Below, piece after piece: positions 55,167-63,575 of a DNA stretch of 64,000 bases (the stretch's first letter is position 1; the number at the start of each line of letters is the position of its first letter). Location of the stretch: positions 42,840 through 106,839 of the forward strand of contig AYSC01000010.1 in NCBI GenBank assembly GCA_000503195.1, given 5' to 3'. The translations under genes and the position numbers were made by a program. The stretch comes from Blastomonas sp. CACIA14H2 (GTDB lineage Bacteria; Pseudomonadota; Alphaproteobacteria; Sphingomonadales; Sphingomonadaceae). Under the pieces are notes generated by a model. It saw only the letters and a list, made by a program, of their open reading frames with translations. It had not been told where the DNA came from and ran no database searches.

Positions 55167-57494
55167 TCAGAAGCTGACGCGGACTTCGGCACCGATCACG
55201 CGTGGATCGGGGAAGGATTGCTCTCGGAACCCCAGCGCGCCACCAGAGAGATCGAAGGCGTAGTTGGGCTTCTTGTTGTTGGTGATATTGCGTGAGAACA
55301 GCGCAAATTGGACGCTGCTACCATTGGGAACAAACGCGATGCGGGCATTGGCGTTTAGCGCCGCCGGCAACAATGTGATCGGTGAATTCTGCAGCTGCGC
55401 AAACTGGCTTCCTGTATAAGTCCCATTGAAGGTTGCCTCCAACTGACCGATCGGAAGATCGAAGGATTTGGCTACCGAAAAGGTATATGCCCAGTTGGGT
55501 GATTGCGCCGTGCGCCGGGATGCTACCAGATTTGGCAGTGGAACATTTTCGACACGGGTGTTGAGGAATAGAGCAGACCCATTGAGCGTCCAGCCACGGC
55601 CGGGCCTGACAGTTACCTCAACTTCGCCGCCATAGACCCGCGCCGGACTGTTGAAGACGGTAAAAAGGAGACCGCGCTGATCGAATGCTTGATAGCTTTC
55701 GAAATCATAATAAAACAGCGCAGAGTTGATCCGGAGACGTCTGTCCAGAAGGTCCCATTTTTCACCCAGCTCGAACGCATTCACTCGCTCGCCGTCGAAG
55801 CGTATCCGATCGATAGGCGTGGCTCCCGCGAATGCCTCATTGTAGTTGAAGGCCTTGTAGCCGCGGTTGTAGCTTGCATAGATCAGAAGGTCGTCAACAG
55901 GCGTCCAATTGATTTGTGCCCTGCCCGCAAATCCGCGCTCTGTGTGCGTGTCGCGGTAAGTCGGATTGTTGATGAGTGCAAGCGGGTCCGTAGAGGCGAA
56001 TGTGTTGGCACATCCGGCAGTGGCCGGGTTAGTGACAAACGACCCGAATGTCGCTGGAATGGTCGTGCAACTATAGTCGATCCCGAAATCCTTATGATCG
56101 ACGATGAAACGACCACCGGCAATCAGCGTGACCTGAGGGGACATATCATATTCGATCTGACCGAAAACTGACCCCGAGTCCGTGCGTAGGAAGTAGTCAG
56201 ACCGGGTAATTGCCCCCAGGCCACGCAGTTCGAAGTTCTGGATGTAATCGCCGCGGACCCTCAGATAGAAGGCGCCTGCCGTCCATCGGAATCGTCCATC
56301 GCTTTCAACGAGGCGAACTTCCTGCGTGAAGTTCTTGCTTTCGTTGAAGACCTGATAGATCGAAAAGTTGAGTGGTGAGAGATCGTTGTCCTCTGCGTAA
56401 TCGGTCTTGGCATCCTGGTAATAGGTTTGCGCGATCAGCGTGACGGTATCTGAGAGCGCGTAGTCAACCTTGAAACCGGCGTCCCAAACCTTTTGACCGT
56501 GGAACCCCGGATAGTCGACTGCGATAGTAAACGGATCGCCGTCTGCATCGCGATAGCCAAAGAAGGTCGTGGTGTTCGGACCGGTCAGGACGCCCAAGCC
56601 TTCGGGGGACAAAGGTAAAGCCGGAGTGGCTAGAGCCTGTCCGCCGCTTTTGGCAAACTGGTTATAGTAGCTGCCCCGCAGGTTCAGTGTCAGGCGATCA
56701 TTCGCCTCGATCTTGATCTTGCCGCGGATGCCAAAAGCGTCCTCATCGCCGAGGTTCCGAACATTGGGAACCTGATTGCGATAGGCGCCATCAAAATGGT
56801 TGCGATAAGCAGCAATCCTGCCTGCGACCGTGTCGCTGATCGGGAGATTGACTGCGCCCTCGGCGCGAACCTCGCCGCGCGATGCAAGCCCGACCTGAGC
56901 ATAACCGCTGAATTCGTTGACCGGGTCGTTGGTGATGACGTTCACGAGGCCGCCATTGGCGTTGCGGCCGAACAATGTCCCCTGCGGCCCCTTCAGGGTC
57001 TCGACGCGTGCAACGTCATAAAGGCCTTGGCTGTTAGTCGATGACAGCACCTGGTAATTGTCGTCGACATAGTAAGCGTTGGTCGACTCCAGTTGACCCG
57101 CGTAGTTGCTCTGGGAAATGCCGCGGATAGCTATCAGCGCGGGCTGTCCGGGTGTGACGAGGGTAATGGCCAATCCCGGCGTGATCGCGGCTAGGTCGGT
57201 CGTGGCCAGCACACCGCTTCGTGTAAGCGTTTCGCCGGAATAAGCCGAAACCGCGATGCCGATGGACTGCGTGCGCTGTTCTCTTCGCGTCGCGGTGACG
57301 ACGATATCGCCGCCTACTGCGTCATCAGATTGGCTTTGTGCGGCGGCTTCGGGCGAGGCAGGCTGTGCTGCCTCCGGAGAAGTCTCGGTTTGCGCGAACG
57401 CAGGAAAACTGGACAACAAGGCGATCACCGACAGGCCGGTCGAAAGCGATGCGATGAGCGATCTGTGGCGGGTGCCACTCAGACATTTGACCAT
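55167..57494 (-). CDS. TonB-dependent receptor 3
   Basis: The 775-residue receptor has a signal peptide (SVIALLSSFPAFAQ), a TonB-box-type DIVVTATRREQRTQS, a plug with VETLKGPQGTLFGRNANGG and a barrel ending GAEVRVSF. It differs from receptors 1 and 2 and lacks their operator, so it belongs with the AcoR-linked cluster that follows it on the same strand. An inverted repeat about 100 bp upstream is a good candidate activator site. Confidence 0.9.
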   Translation of the reverse strand: MVKCLSGTRHRSLIASLSTGLSVIALLSSFPAFAQTETSPEAAQPASPEAAAQSQSDDAVGGDIVVTATRREQRTQSIGIAVSAYSGETLTRSGVLATTDLAAITPGLAITLVTPGQPALIAIRGISQSNYAGQLESTNAYYVDDNYQVLSSTNSQGLYDVARVETLKGPQGTLFGRNANGGLVNVITNDPVNEFSGYAQVGLASRGEVRAEGAVNLPISDTVAGRIAAYRNHFDGAYRNQVPNVRNLGDEDAFGIRGKIKIEANDRLTLNLRGSYYNQFAKSGGQALATPALPLSPEGLGVLTGPNTTTFFGYRDADGDPFTIAVDYPGFHGQKVWDAGFKVDYALSDTVTLIAQTYYQDAKTDYAEDNDLSPLNFSIYQVFNESKNFTQEVRLVESDGRFRWTAGAFYLRVRGDYIQNFELRGLGAITRSDYFLRTDSGSVFGQIEYDMSPQVTLIAGGRFIVDHKDFGIDYSCTTIPATFGSFVTNPATAGCANTFASTDPLALINNPTYRDTHTERGFAGRAQINWTPVDDLLIYASYNRGYKAFNYNEAFAGATPIDRIRFDGERVNAFELGEKWDLLDRRLRINSALFYYDFESYQAFDQRGLLFTVFNSPARVYGGEVEVTVRPGRGWTLNGSALFLNTRVENVPLPNLVASRRTAQSPNWAYTFSVAKSFDLPIGQLEATFNGTYTGSQFAQLQNSPITLLPAALNANARIAFVPNGSSVQFALFSRNITNNKKPNYAFDLSGGALGFREQSFPDPRVIGAEVRVSF

Positions 57495-57590
57495 TACACT
57501 CTCCCCATATTTTTTGTGCGGAGAGGATGGTCAGGTTTTTCCGTGCAGGAACACAAGTTTGTCGGAACTGCGAGAATTGCAGCTCAAAAT

Positions 57591-57614
57591 TGTCTCATGT
57601 GTATCGGTGAGACA
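57591..57614. promoter_or_regulatory. Inverted repeat upstream of TonB receptor 3, candidate AcoR-type site
   Basis: TGTCTCA and TGAGACA form perfect seven-base arms separated by ten bases, about 97 bp upstream of the receptor start. Spaced TGT...ACA palindromes at this distance are typical of Fis-family (AcoR/NtrC) enhancer-type sites. I see no sigma-54 -24/-12 element between it and the gene, in keeping with the regulator lacking GAFTGA. Confidence 0.5.
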
Positions 57615-57663
57615 GTGTGCATCTTCGCTCAGGCGCGGCTTAGGTAGCTCGCTAGTCTGCCTG

Positions 57664-58002
57664 CTAATCCTGAAGCTCGGCCTGCCGCTTGTATTGTTCG
57701 CCCCAGTTCCGCATGTGAAGCAGAAGCGGCTCCAGAGACCGTCCCATGGCAGTCAGTTCGTACTCGACACGGGGCGGCACCTCGGCGAAGACATGTCGCG
57801 CGACCACCCCGTCCGCCTCCAACTCACGCAGTTGTAAGGTGATCATCCGCTGCGTGGCATTGGGAGTCATACGGCACAGATCGCTGAATCGCTTGCGGCC
57901 ATCGAGAAGATGGAACAGCAAAACCGGCTTCCAGCGCCCACCCACAACAGCAAGGGTCGCTTCCACATCGCAGCCTGTTTTCCAATTGCATTTGCGTGCC
58001 AT
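57664..58002 (-). CDS. HxlR-family winged-helix regulator
   Basis: The 112-residue protein matches the HxlR family: CDVEATLAVVGGRWKPVLLFHL, FSDLCRMTPNATQRMITLQLRELEADG and YELTAMGRSLEPLL. A cysteine in the N-terminal segment (KTGC) is in the position used for redox or aldehyde sensing in HypR/YodB-type members. ATG 58002 was chosen. The gene is divergent from an MDR oxidoreductase gene, the usual layout for electrophile-responsive HxlR pairs. Confidence 0.87.
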   Translation of the reverse strand: MARKCNWKTGCDVEATLAVVGGRWKPVLLFHLLDGRKRFSDLCRMTPNATQRMITLQLRELEADGVVARHVFAEVPPRVEYELTAMGRSLEPLLLHMRNWGEQYKRQAELQD

Positions 58003-58029
58003 CAAATCGGTCTTCCATGATCGTTACGG

Positions 58030-58072
58030 ACAAAAATGTGCCCTAATACTTACAAAAATGTGGGTACTTGCA
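58030..58072. promoter_or_regulatory. Direct-repeat operator between hxlR and the MDR gene
   Basis: ACAAAAATGTG occurs at 58030-58040 and again at 58052-58062, exactly 22 bp (two helical turns) apart. The related pair TACTTACA (58047) and TACTTGCA (58065) overlaps them. This is the only regulatory-looking sequence in the 129-bp divergent region and is the likely HxlR site. Confidence 0.6.
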
Positions 58073-58131
58073 CAATATACGGCTTGCACGAATATCGCGG
58101 CGACATCCGTTCTCAAAAATTGGAGAATCCC

Positions 58132-59148
58132 ATGAAAGCTTACGAAATCATCGGAGGAACCGACATCGATTCGATTGCCATAGTCGATCGTCCAGTTCCA
58201 GCTCCCGGACCAGTTGAGGTTGCCATCGATGTTAAGGCGTGTTCGCTGAACTACCGCGATATCCTTGTGATCTCTGGCACATATGCCGTCGGGGACAAGG
58301 TGACGGGCGTTGTGCCCCTGTCTGATGGCGCAGGCGTGGTATCGGCGGTCGGAGCCGGCGTTACCCGCTTCAAGGTCGGTGACCGTGTAGCCGCTGCGTT
58401 CATGCCGAACTGGCTGGACGGCCCTCTCACTGCGGAACTTCAAGCGGGCTCGCTCGGCGGGGCAGTCGACGGCATGTTGGCCGAGCAGGTTGTCCTGCCC
58501 GCAAGCGGTGTAGTTCATATTCCCGACCATCTCAGTTTCGAGGAAGCTTCCACCTTGCCATGTGCTGGTGTGACGGCGTGGTATGCGCAATTCGTCGGAG
58601 CGGATATCGGACCGGGCGACACGGTGTTGTTGCTTGGCACAGGCGGGGTGTCGATCTTCGCACTCCAGTTCGCCAAACTCGCGGGCGCGCGAGTGATCAT
58701 CACGAGCTCCGATGACGCCAAGCTCGAACGTGCAAGAGCGCTTGGGGCGGACCATGTCATCAACTACCAGAGCAATCCGGAGTGGCAGCACGAGGTACTA
58801 GCGCTAACCGATGGCCGCGGCGTCGACCATGCCGTAGAGGTGGGCGGGCCTGGCACTCTCAACAAGACGCTCGAAGCCGTCCGCTTCGGTGGGTCGATCT
58901 CCCTAATGGGTGTGCTGACCGGCTTAGCTGACGCCGTGGCGACCGGCCTGATTCTGCATAAAAACATCAAGATCCAGGGCACCTATGTCGGCTCGGTAGC
59001 GATGTTCGAAGCGATGAATCGTGCCATCGCTCTTCACAAGATGAAGCCTGTCGTTGACCGGGTTTTTCCGTTCGAAGAAGCTGTAGACGCGCTTCGTCTG
59101 CTGAAGGCTGGCGGGCACTTAGGAAAAATCGTCGTATCGCTTGAATGA
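58132..59148 (+). CDS. MDR-family NAD(P)-dependent oxidoreductase (quinone oxidoreductase-like)
   Basis: The 338-residue medium-chain dehydrogenase has the GroES-like region (CSLNYRDILVISGTY, GVVSAVGAGVTRFKVGDRV) and a Rossmann domain with LLGTGGVSIFALQFAKLAGA. The usual zinc cysteines are absent, which places it with zinc-independent quinone or enoyl reductases. It may reduce reactive quinones or alpha,beta-unsaturated carbonyls. GGAG precedes ATG 58132. It is divergent from hxlR and overlaps the next LysR gene by 4 nt. Confidence 0.86.
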   Translation: MKAYEIIGGTDIDSIAIVDRPVPAPGPVEVAIDVKACSLNYRDILVISGTYAVGDKVTGVVPLSDGAGVVSAVGAGVTRFKVGDRVAAAFMPNWLDGPLTAELQAGSLGGAVDGMLAEQVVLPASGVVHIPDHLSFEEASTLPCAGVTAWYAQFVGADIGPGDTVLLLGTGGVSIFALQFAKLAGARVIITSSDDAKLERARALGADHVINYQSNPEWQHEVLALTDGRGVDHAVEVGGPGTLNKTLEAVRFGGSISLMGVLTGLADAVATGLILHKNIKIQGTYVGSVAMFEAMNRAIALHKMKPVVDRVFPFEEAVDALRLLKAGGHLGKIVVSLE

Positions 59149-60116
59149 GCCAAGCGGTGCCGTTCGATATCCGTCAGCTTCGATACGCGATTGCGGCAGC
59201 AGACCACGGGAGTTTCTATCGTGCCGCCCGGGCACTTGAGGTGGAGCAATCGACGCTTAGCCGAGCGGTCGTGAAACTGGAGCGATCGCTCGGCGCGCCG
59301 ATTTTTGAGCGATCCCGGTCAGGTTTGGTGTTGACGACGGCTGGCGGTGCCTTTTTGGGCGGTGCGCGGCCTATGGTTGCGACCGCCGAAAAGCTGACTT
59401 CCATGATGCGGGACGCCGGGCAAGGGCGCGCTGGGATTCTCCGCCTTGGATTGAACAGCGCCATCTCCGCAGGCAATCTTCGTGCAACGACGTTCGCCTG
59501 GCGCGATGCGCACCCTGAGGTGGACGTCCAATGCGTCGAAGCAGATCGCCGGGTACTGTTTGCCGGTCTTGATAGCGCAGAGGTGGATATAGCCATCCTG
59601 ATGGGTACCGCGCCGTCAGGCAGCCTCCGGGCTGAGCCACTCTGGAGCGAGCGGATTCTTGTCGCGGTTCCGGCGTGTCATCGCCTCGCCGAACATCAGG
59701 TGGTTCATTGGACTGATCTCCAAGCTGAACAAATCTTGCTAACGACGGCCGATCCCGGCTCCGACATTCGCGATCTGGTTTTGGGCAAACTGGCGCTTAA
59801 CGGGCGAAAGCCGAACATCCGCTTATGTCATTGCAGCCGCGAAACGATCCTCAGCGTGCTCGGCAACTATTGTAGCATTAGCATCGTATGTGAAGGTGCA
59901 ACCGGTGCACTTTACCCAGATGTGGTTTATCGACCGATACACGGGGAACAGGGTCCTGCCCTTGTCGGCTACTGCGGCTATTGGCGGCCGGATAATCGCA
60001 ACCCCGCGGTGATGCGGTTCCTTTCATTTGTTCGGCAGCGATATGCGCTTTCATTTGCGCTTTCCGAGGCCTCCAGTGTGCAGGAAAAAGAGGGACCGGC
60101 AAATGGCGAAAACTAA
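59145..60116 (+). CDS. LysR-family regulator
   Basis: The 323-residue protein has the LysR helix-turn-helix (IRQLRYAIAAADHGSFYRAAR, then EVEQSTLSRAVVKLERSLG) and an effector domain beginning AGILRLGLNSAIS. It resembles LysR proteins that sit in alphaproteobacterial mobile elements beside conjugation genes. ATG 59145 overlaps the MDR stop by ATGA. Its 3' end overlaps the start of a small membrane protein gene. Confidence 0.86.
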   Translation: MSQAVPFDIRQLRYAIAAADHGSFYRAARALEVEQSTLSRAVVKLERSLGAPIFERSRSGLVLTTAGGAFLGGARPMVATAEKLTSMMRDAGQGRAGILRLGLNSAISAGNLRATTFAWRDAHPEVDVQCVEADRRVLFAGLDSAEVDIAILMGTAPSGSLRAEPLWSERILVAVPACHRLAEHQVVHWTDLQAEQILLTTADPGSDIRDLVLGKLALNGRKPNIRLCHCSRETILSVLGNYCSISIVCEGATGALYPDVVYRPIHGEQGPALVGYCGYWRPDNRNPAVMRFLSFVRQRYALSFALSEASSVQEKEGPANGEN

Positions 60117-60384
60117 GCTTCTGGTTGCTGCAGTCATGCTGCTGATCGTCGGTTTCACGTTGGGGATCTTATTACGACCAGTCGTGTTACCTTTGCCCCC
60201 AGCAGCGATCACGGTTACTCCAAACACCAGTGGCTTAGTCCAGCACTCAGCTCGCAGCGTGCAGTTCTTCGAAGCGAATGTTGACGAGGCGCGTCGGGTC
60301 TCCGCTGCTGGCCGGGAAAGCACCTTTCGGGGTGACGAGTGTGCCAACGCGGAGACTGCAGTAACGGAGGCTGATTCCAAGTAG
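60103..60384 (+). CDS. Small single-pass membrane protein, function unknown
   Basis: The 93-residue product has one hydrophobic helix close to the N-terminus (LLVAAVMLLIVGFTLGILL) followed by a polar tail of about 65 residues. AGGGAC lies upstream of ATG 60103, and the gene overlaps the end of lysR by 14 bases in another frame. I do not recognise the family. Its position beside a conjugation module suggests an element-specific membrane accessory protein. Confidence 0.5.
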   Translation: MAKTKLLVAAVMLLIVGFTLGILLRPVVLPLPPAAITVTPNTSGLVQHSARSVQFFEANVDEARRVSAAGRESTFRGDECANAETAVTEADSK

Positions 60385-60417
60385 CGCTTTCGAAAGTTCC
60401 GCGAAGATCGCTAAATC

Positions 60418-60645
60418 TCACCCATGGCTGCGGCTCCGCCGCCCGCGCACAAATCCCCGATCGCTCGCCATGAACCGGGCAAGCATTGGCGCGATCAGCT
60501 TTTCTGGCGTTACTACCTCGCCACCATTCTCGGCCGCCAGGGCAGCCCCATAGGCGACGAGATCGCGATGGACGGCGGCAGGCATCTCCACGGTCAGTTT
60601 GACGGGCCGATCGTCGGATAATGGCCCCAGCTTCAGTTTCGTCAT
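60418..60645 (-). CDS. DUF2274-family protein of the conjugation operon
   Basis: The 75-residue protein begins MTKLKLGPLSDDRPVKLTVE and resembles DUF2274 proteins that follow trbI in alphaproteobacterial trb operons. The segment VKLTVEMPAAVHRDLVAYGA looks like a ribbon-helix-helix fold, so DNA binding is possible. Its ATG overlaps the trbI stop by 4 nt. It is the last gene of the visible trb run. Confidence 0.78.
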   Translation of the reverse strand: MTKLKLGPLSDDRPVKLTVEMPAAVHRDLVAYGAALAAENGGEVVTPEKLIAPMLARFMASDRGFVRGRRSRSHG

Positions 60646-61862
60646 CGCTGTCCTCCAATCGGTTCGAGCACCAGATCGCGCGTGATGACGACACGCAGCG
60701 GATGCCCCGGTCGGATGGTAAGCGTCGGCTGGACGTTCAATTGCCGCCCAACGATTTGCTGCCCGGCCTGATTGATGGTGTCCTGCGATCCCCGCCGCAG
60801 CGCACGGACAAGATCGTTCTCGCTGTCTGCGCCAAGCTCGACGCCAACGCCGAGCAGCGTGGAGATCGCAGCAGCCTTGAGGAGATTGCCCCAATGCTGG
60901 TTCACGCGATCCTGCAGCCCCGCAAACCCGGCACCGTCAGCGCCGGGCTGGCGCTCGAGAGTGATCGAGCGGCCGTCCGGCATGATGAGCCGATCCCATG
61001 CGAGCAGCACGCGGGTCTGCCCGGCCGTGACCTCGCTGTCATACTCGCCGATCAACCTTGCTCCCTGTGGAATGAGCAGGATACGGCCTGTGGGGCTGTC
61101 ATAGACGTTGACCGTCACCTGCGCGGTGATCTGGCCTGGCAGGTCCGAACGGATACCGGTGATGAGCGCGGCCGGGATGACGGCACCGGCCTGCACGATA
61201 TTGGGCGAAGCCAGCGGAACCAGCCGTTCGGCGCTGACCGTACGCTGGCTCGACGCCTGCGCCAGAAAAGCTCGCTTGGCGGCCTGGTCGCCCTGCGCCG
61301 CCATCGCCTGATGCGGTTGCTGCTGGGCGGCCGGTTCGGGCAGCGCGAGCGACGTCGCCGCGGCAGTTCCGCCAACATTGGCCGAACTGGCGCCGAGGAA
61401 CACGCCGCTCATGCGGGCGGCGTCGCGCTCTTGGCTGACCCGCTGGCGCGCGGCCTCGGCCGCCTGAGCGCGCGGATCTGGTTGCGCTGGCTGGGCGCCA
61501 ATCTGCGGGAGCGGCACGTTCTCGCCGCGCTGCTGCGCCGAGACAATCGGGCCGCCAAGATCTCCGGGAAGCGGCGGCCCGAGCCTAGGCACCTGCGCGT
61601 AGTCGCGCGGGCCCGAGGCGATGTTTTCTGCGGCCCCGTTGCTCTCGGTGTTGTAGAGTTCCTGTGCGGCCTTTTCGCCCGCTGGTTGAAGCGCATAGAT
61701 CAGCGAGCCGCCGATGCCGAGACCGACGGCTACGCCGACGACGGCTAACGCCTTGCGCGACAGGCGCATCACGCGCGGCGGCTCACCCCGAAGCTGGAAG
61801 GCTTGAGGATCGGAGCGTGGCGTGGCCGACTCTGCGGCCGGCGTGGCAACGGACTCGCTCAC
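60642..61862 (-). CDS. trbI: Conjugal transfer protein TrbI (VirB10-like)
   Basis: The 406-residue protein has one N-terminal membrane helix (KALAVVGVAVGLGIGGSLIYAL), a long proline-rich periplasmic segment and the VirB10/TrbI C-terminal domain (GAVIPAALITGIRSDLPGQI, LLIPQGARLIGEYDS). VirB10-type proteins span the envelope and transmit energy to the outer-membrane core of the type IV secretion channel. It overlaps trbG and the DUF2274 gene by 4 nt each. Confidence 0.92.
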   Translation of the reverse strand: MSESVATPAAESATPRSDPQAFQLRGEPPRVMRLSRKALAVVGVAVGLGIGGSLIYALQPAGEKAAQELYNTESNGAAENIASGPRDYAQVPRLGPPLPGDLGGPIVSAQQRGENVPLPQIGAQPAQPDPRAQAAEAARQRVSQERDAARMSGVFLGASSANVGGTAAATSLALPEPAAQQQPHQAMAAQGDQAAKRAFLAQASSQRTVSAERLVPLASPNIVQAGAVIPAALITGIRSDLPGQITAQVTVNVYDSPTGRILLIPQGARLIGEYDSEVTAGQTRVLLAWDRLIMPDGRSITLERQPGADGAGFAGLQDRVNQHWGNLLKAAAISTLLGVGVELGADSENDLVRALRRGSQDTINQAGQQIVGRQLNVQPTLTIRPGHPLRVVITRDLVLEPIGGQR

Positions 61863-62890
61863 GGCCGCCCCCGCCGACGTTCAGTGCTTTCTTCGGCGTC
61901 GCGGACGATGCGGACACGCTGCTCGCTGCGGCGGTCGCCCAGGCGAAGCTCGGCGGCGCCGAACATGCGATCGACCACCATGTAGCGGCCCTGCACGCGA
62001 TAGTTGATCAGCTCGGCGTCGCCAGCAGCGCCGATCACGAACAGCGGCGGCATCTCGCCTTGCGCAATTCCGGCCGGAAACTCGATGAACACCTGCCGCC
62101 CGTCATCGAACGCGCGGATTGGTCGCCACGGTGCCCGGTCACCGTCGATGCGGTAGCGGAAGTTGAGCGCCGATAGATCCAGGCCGGCCGCGACCGGCGT
62201 TATGGCTGCGGCTGCGGCATTGGCGCCGCGCAGCGCAATGAGCTGGTCCCGCGGATAGGTCCACGACACCGAGGCCATATAGGTCGCTGGCGTCGCGCGG
62301 AGTTCCACATGATAGGTGCGTCGGTCGGTGTTGATGACTAGGTTGGTGGCGAGGTCGGGCCGGGTGGGCTTCACCAGGATATGCACGCGCGCGGTCGCGC
62401 CGCTGCCGCTGATGGTGTCTCCGATGATCCAGCGCACGGTATCGCCGGCCGCGACCGGCCCCGTCCCCACGAGCTGCTCGCCCTCCTGCAAGGCGATGTC
62501 GGTGACCTGGCCGGGGGCGGTATAGACCTGATACAGTGCACCCGGAACCCAAGGATATTGCTGGATCGCGTTGATGAAGCCTTCGCGCACCGGCTGAACG
62601 CGCGCGGCGGCGTTGGCTGCCCCGACCCGGCGGCGCGGGTCGGCAGGCTCGGCCGGTGGCGCGGCCTCCACTAACGGCTTCAACTGGCCGGGCAGCGGAA
62701 GCGGCTCGGGGATCGTGACTACAGCGACGGGGCGTGGCGGCTCGGGCGCGGGCGTCGCCGCGATGGCGGGCGGCAGATCGTCAAAGGCGATGGCCGGCGG
62801 CTTCGCCGAGGTGCTGGCGCAGCCCGCAAGCGCGGACGCGGAGACGAGAAGCGCCGCGCCGGAGACGCGGCGGAGGGTATTGCCGGTCAT
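61859..62890 (-). CDS. trbG: Conjugal transfer protein TrbG (VirB9-like)
   Basis: The 343-residue protein has a lipoprotein-type signal (LLVSASALAGC) and a C-terminal VirB9-like domain with FRYRIDGDRAPWRPIRAFDDG and VFIEFP. It forms part of the outer-membrane core complex with TrbI. A longer in-frame start exists upstream, but ATG 62890 gives the signal peptide and overlaps trbF by 4 nt. Confidence 0.91.
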   Translation of the reverse strand: MTGNTLRRVSGAALLVSASALAGCASTSAKPPAIAFDDLPPAIAATPAPEPPRPVAVVTIPEPLPLPGQLKPLVEAAPPAEPADPRRRVGAANAAARVQPVREGFINAIQQYPWVPGALYQVYTAPGQVTDIALQEGEQLVGTGPVAAGDTVRWIIGDTISGSGATARVHILVKPTRPDLATNLVINTDRRTYHVELRATPATYMASVSWTYPRDQLIALRGANAAAAAITPVAAGLDLSALNFRYRIDGDRAPWRPIRAFDDGRQVFIEFPAGIAQGEMPPLFVIGAAGDAELINYRVQGRYMVVDRMFGAAELRLGDRRSEQRVRIVRDAEESTERRRGRP

Positions 62891-63570
62891 TGCGACAGCT
62901 CCTTCGACCAGTTGAGGGCATTGACGAAGACGCCGAGCGGGTTCTTGCGCAGGGCGTCGGATGTGCGCGGCGGCTGCACGACGACCGTAAGGATCGCCGA
63001 CCACCGCTCGGTAGCGGTGAGGCTGCCGTCCTGATAGCGGCGCTCGGTCCAGGCGACGCGGAAGCTGTCGGGCGACGCGCGGATCACGCTCGACACGTCC
63101 ACCGCCACCTGCACCCTGCCGATGTTGGCGAACGGGTCGTTGGCGCGGGCATAGTCGTTGAGCGCAAGCGCGCCGCGGTCGGTCGTGAAGTCGTATGCTC
63201 TCAGCCAATTCTGGCGGACGATGACCGGATCAGCCGGGATCGCGCGCACCTGCTCGATAAACCGCGCCAGATGGAACGCCACCTGCGGATCGGTCGGGCG
63301 GTATCCGGCCTCGGCCGGAGCGACCGCCTGCGCTTCGCCGAGCCGATCGACCTGCACCACCCACGGCACGATATGGCCGCGTGCCGATTGCCAGATGAGG
63401 CCACCAGCGAGCCCCCCCGACAGTGCAAGCGCGCCGAAGAAGGCAAGCCGCCAGTTCTTCGCCTGCACGCGGGCCGAGCCGATACGGTCGTCCCAGACCT
63501 GCGCGGCGCGCTGATAGGGCGTGACCGGTTCGGGCGTCTGGCCGTAACGGATCGAGGGTCGTCGGAACAT
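62887..63570 (-). CDS. trbF: Conjugal transfer protein TrbF (VirB8-like)
   Basis: The 227-residue protein has a single membrane helix (LAFFGALALSGGLAGGLIW, about 45-63) and the VirB8/TrbF periplasmic NTF2-like domain, including VQVDRLGEAQAV, FIEQVRAIPADPVIVRQNWLRAY and WTERRYQDG. It is an assembly factor of the inner-membrane complex. ATG 63570 gives the family-length protein and lies 5 nt after the trbL stop. Confidence 0.91.
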   Translation of the reverse strand: MFRRPSIRYGQTPEPVTPYQRAAQVWDDRIGSARVQAKNWRLAFFGALALSGGLAGGLIWQSARGHIVPWVVQVDRLGEAQAVAPAEAGYRPTDPQVAFHLARFIEQVRAIPADPVIVRQNWLRAYDFTTDRGALALNDYARANDPFANIGRVQVAVDVSSVIRASPDSFRVAWTERRYQDGSLTATERWSAILTVVVQPPRTSDALRKNPLGVFVNALNWSKELSQ

Positions 63571-63575
63571 AAGCG

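Noticed and set aside
57495..57590. Sigma-54 promoter for TonB receptor 3
   Set aside because: A CTGCAC sequence on the - strand resembles the -24 element, but no TTGC -12 element follows at the required spacing.
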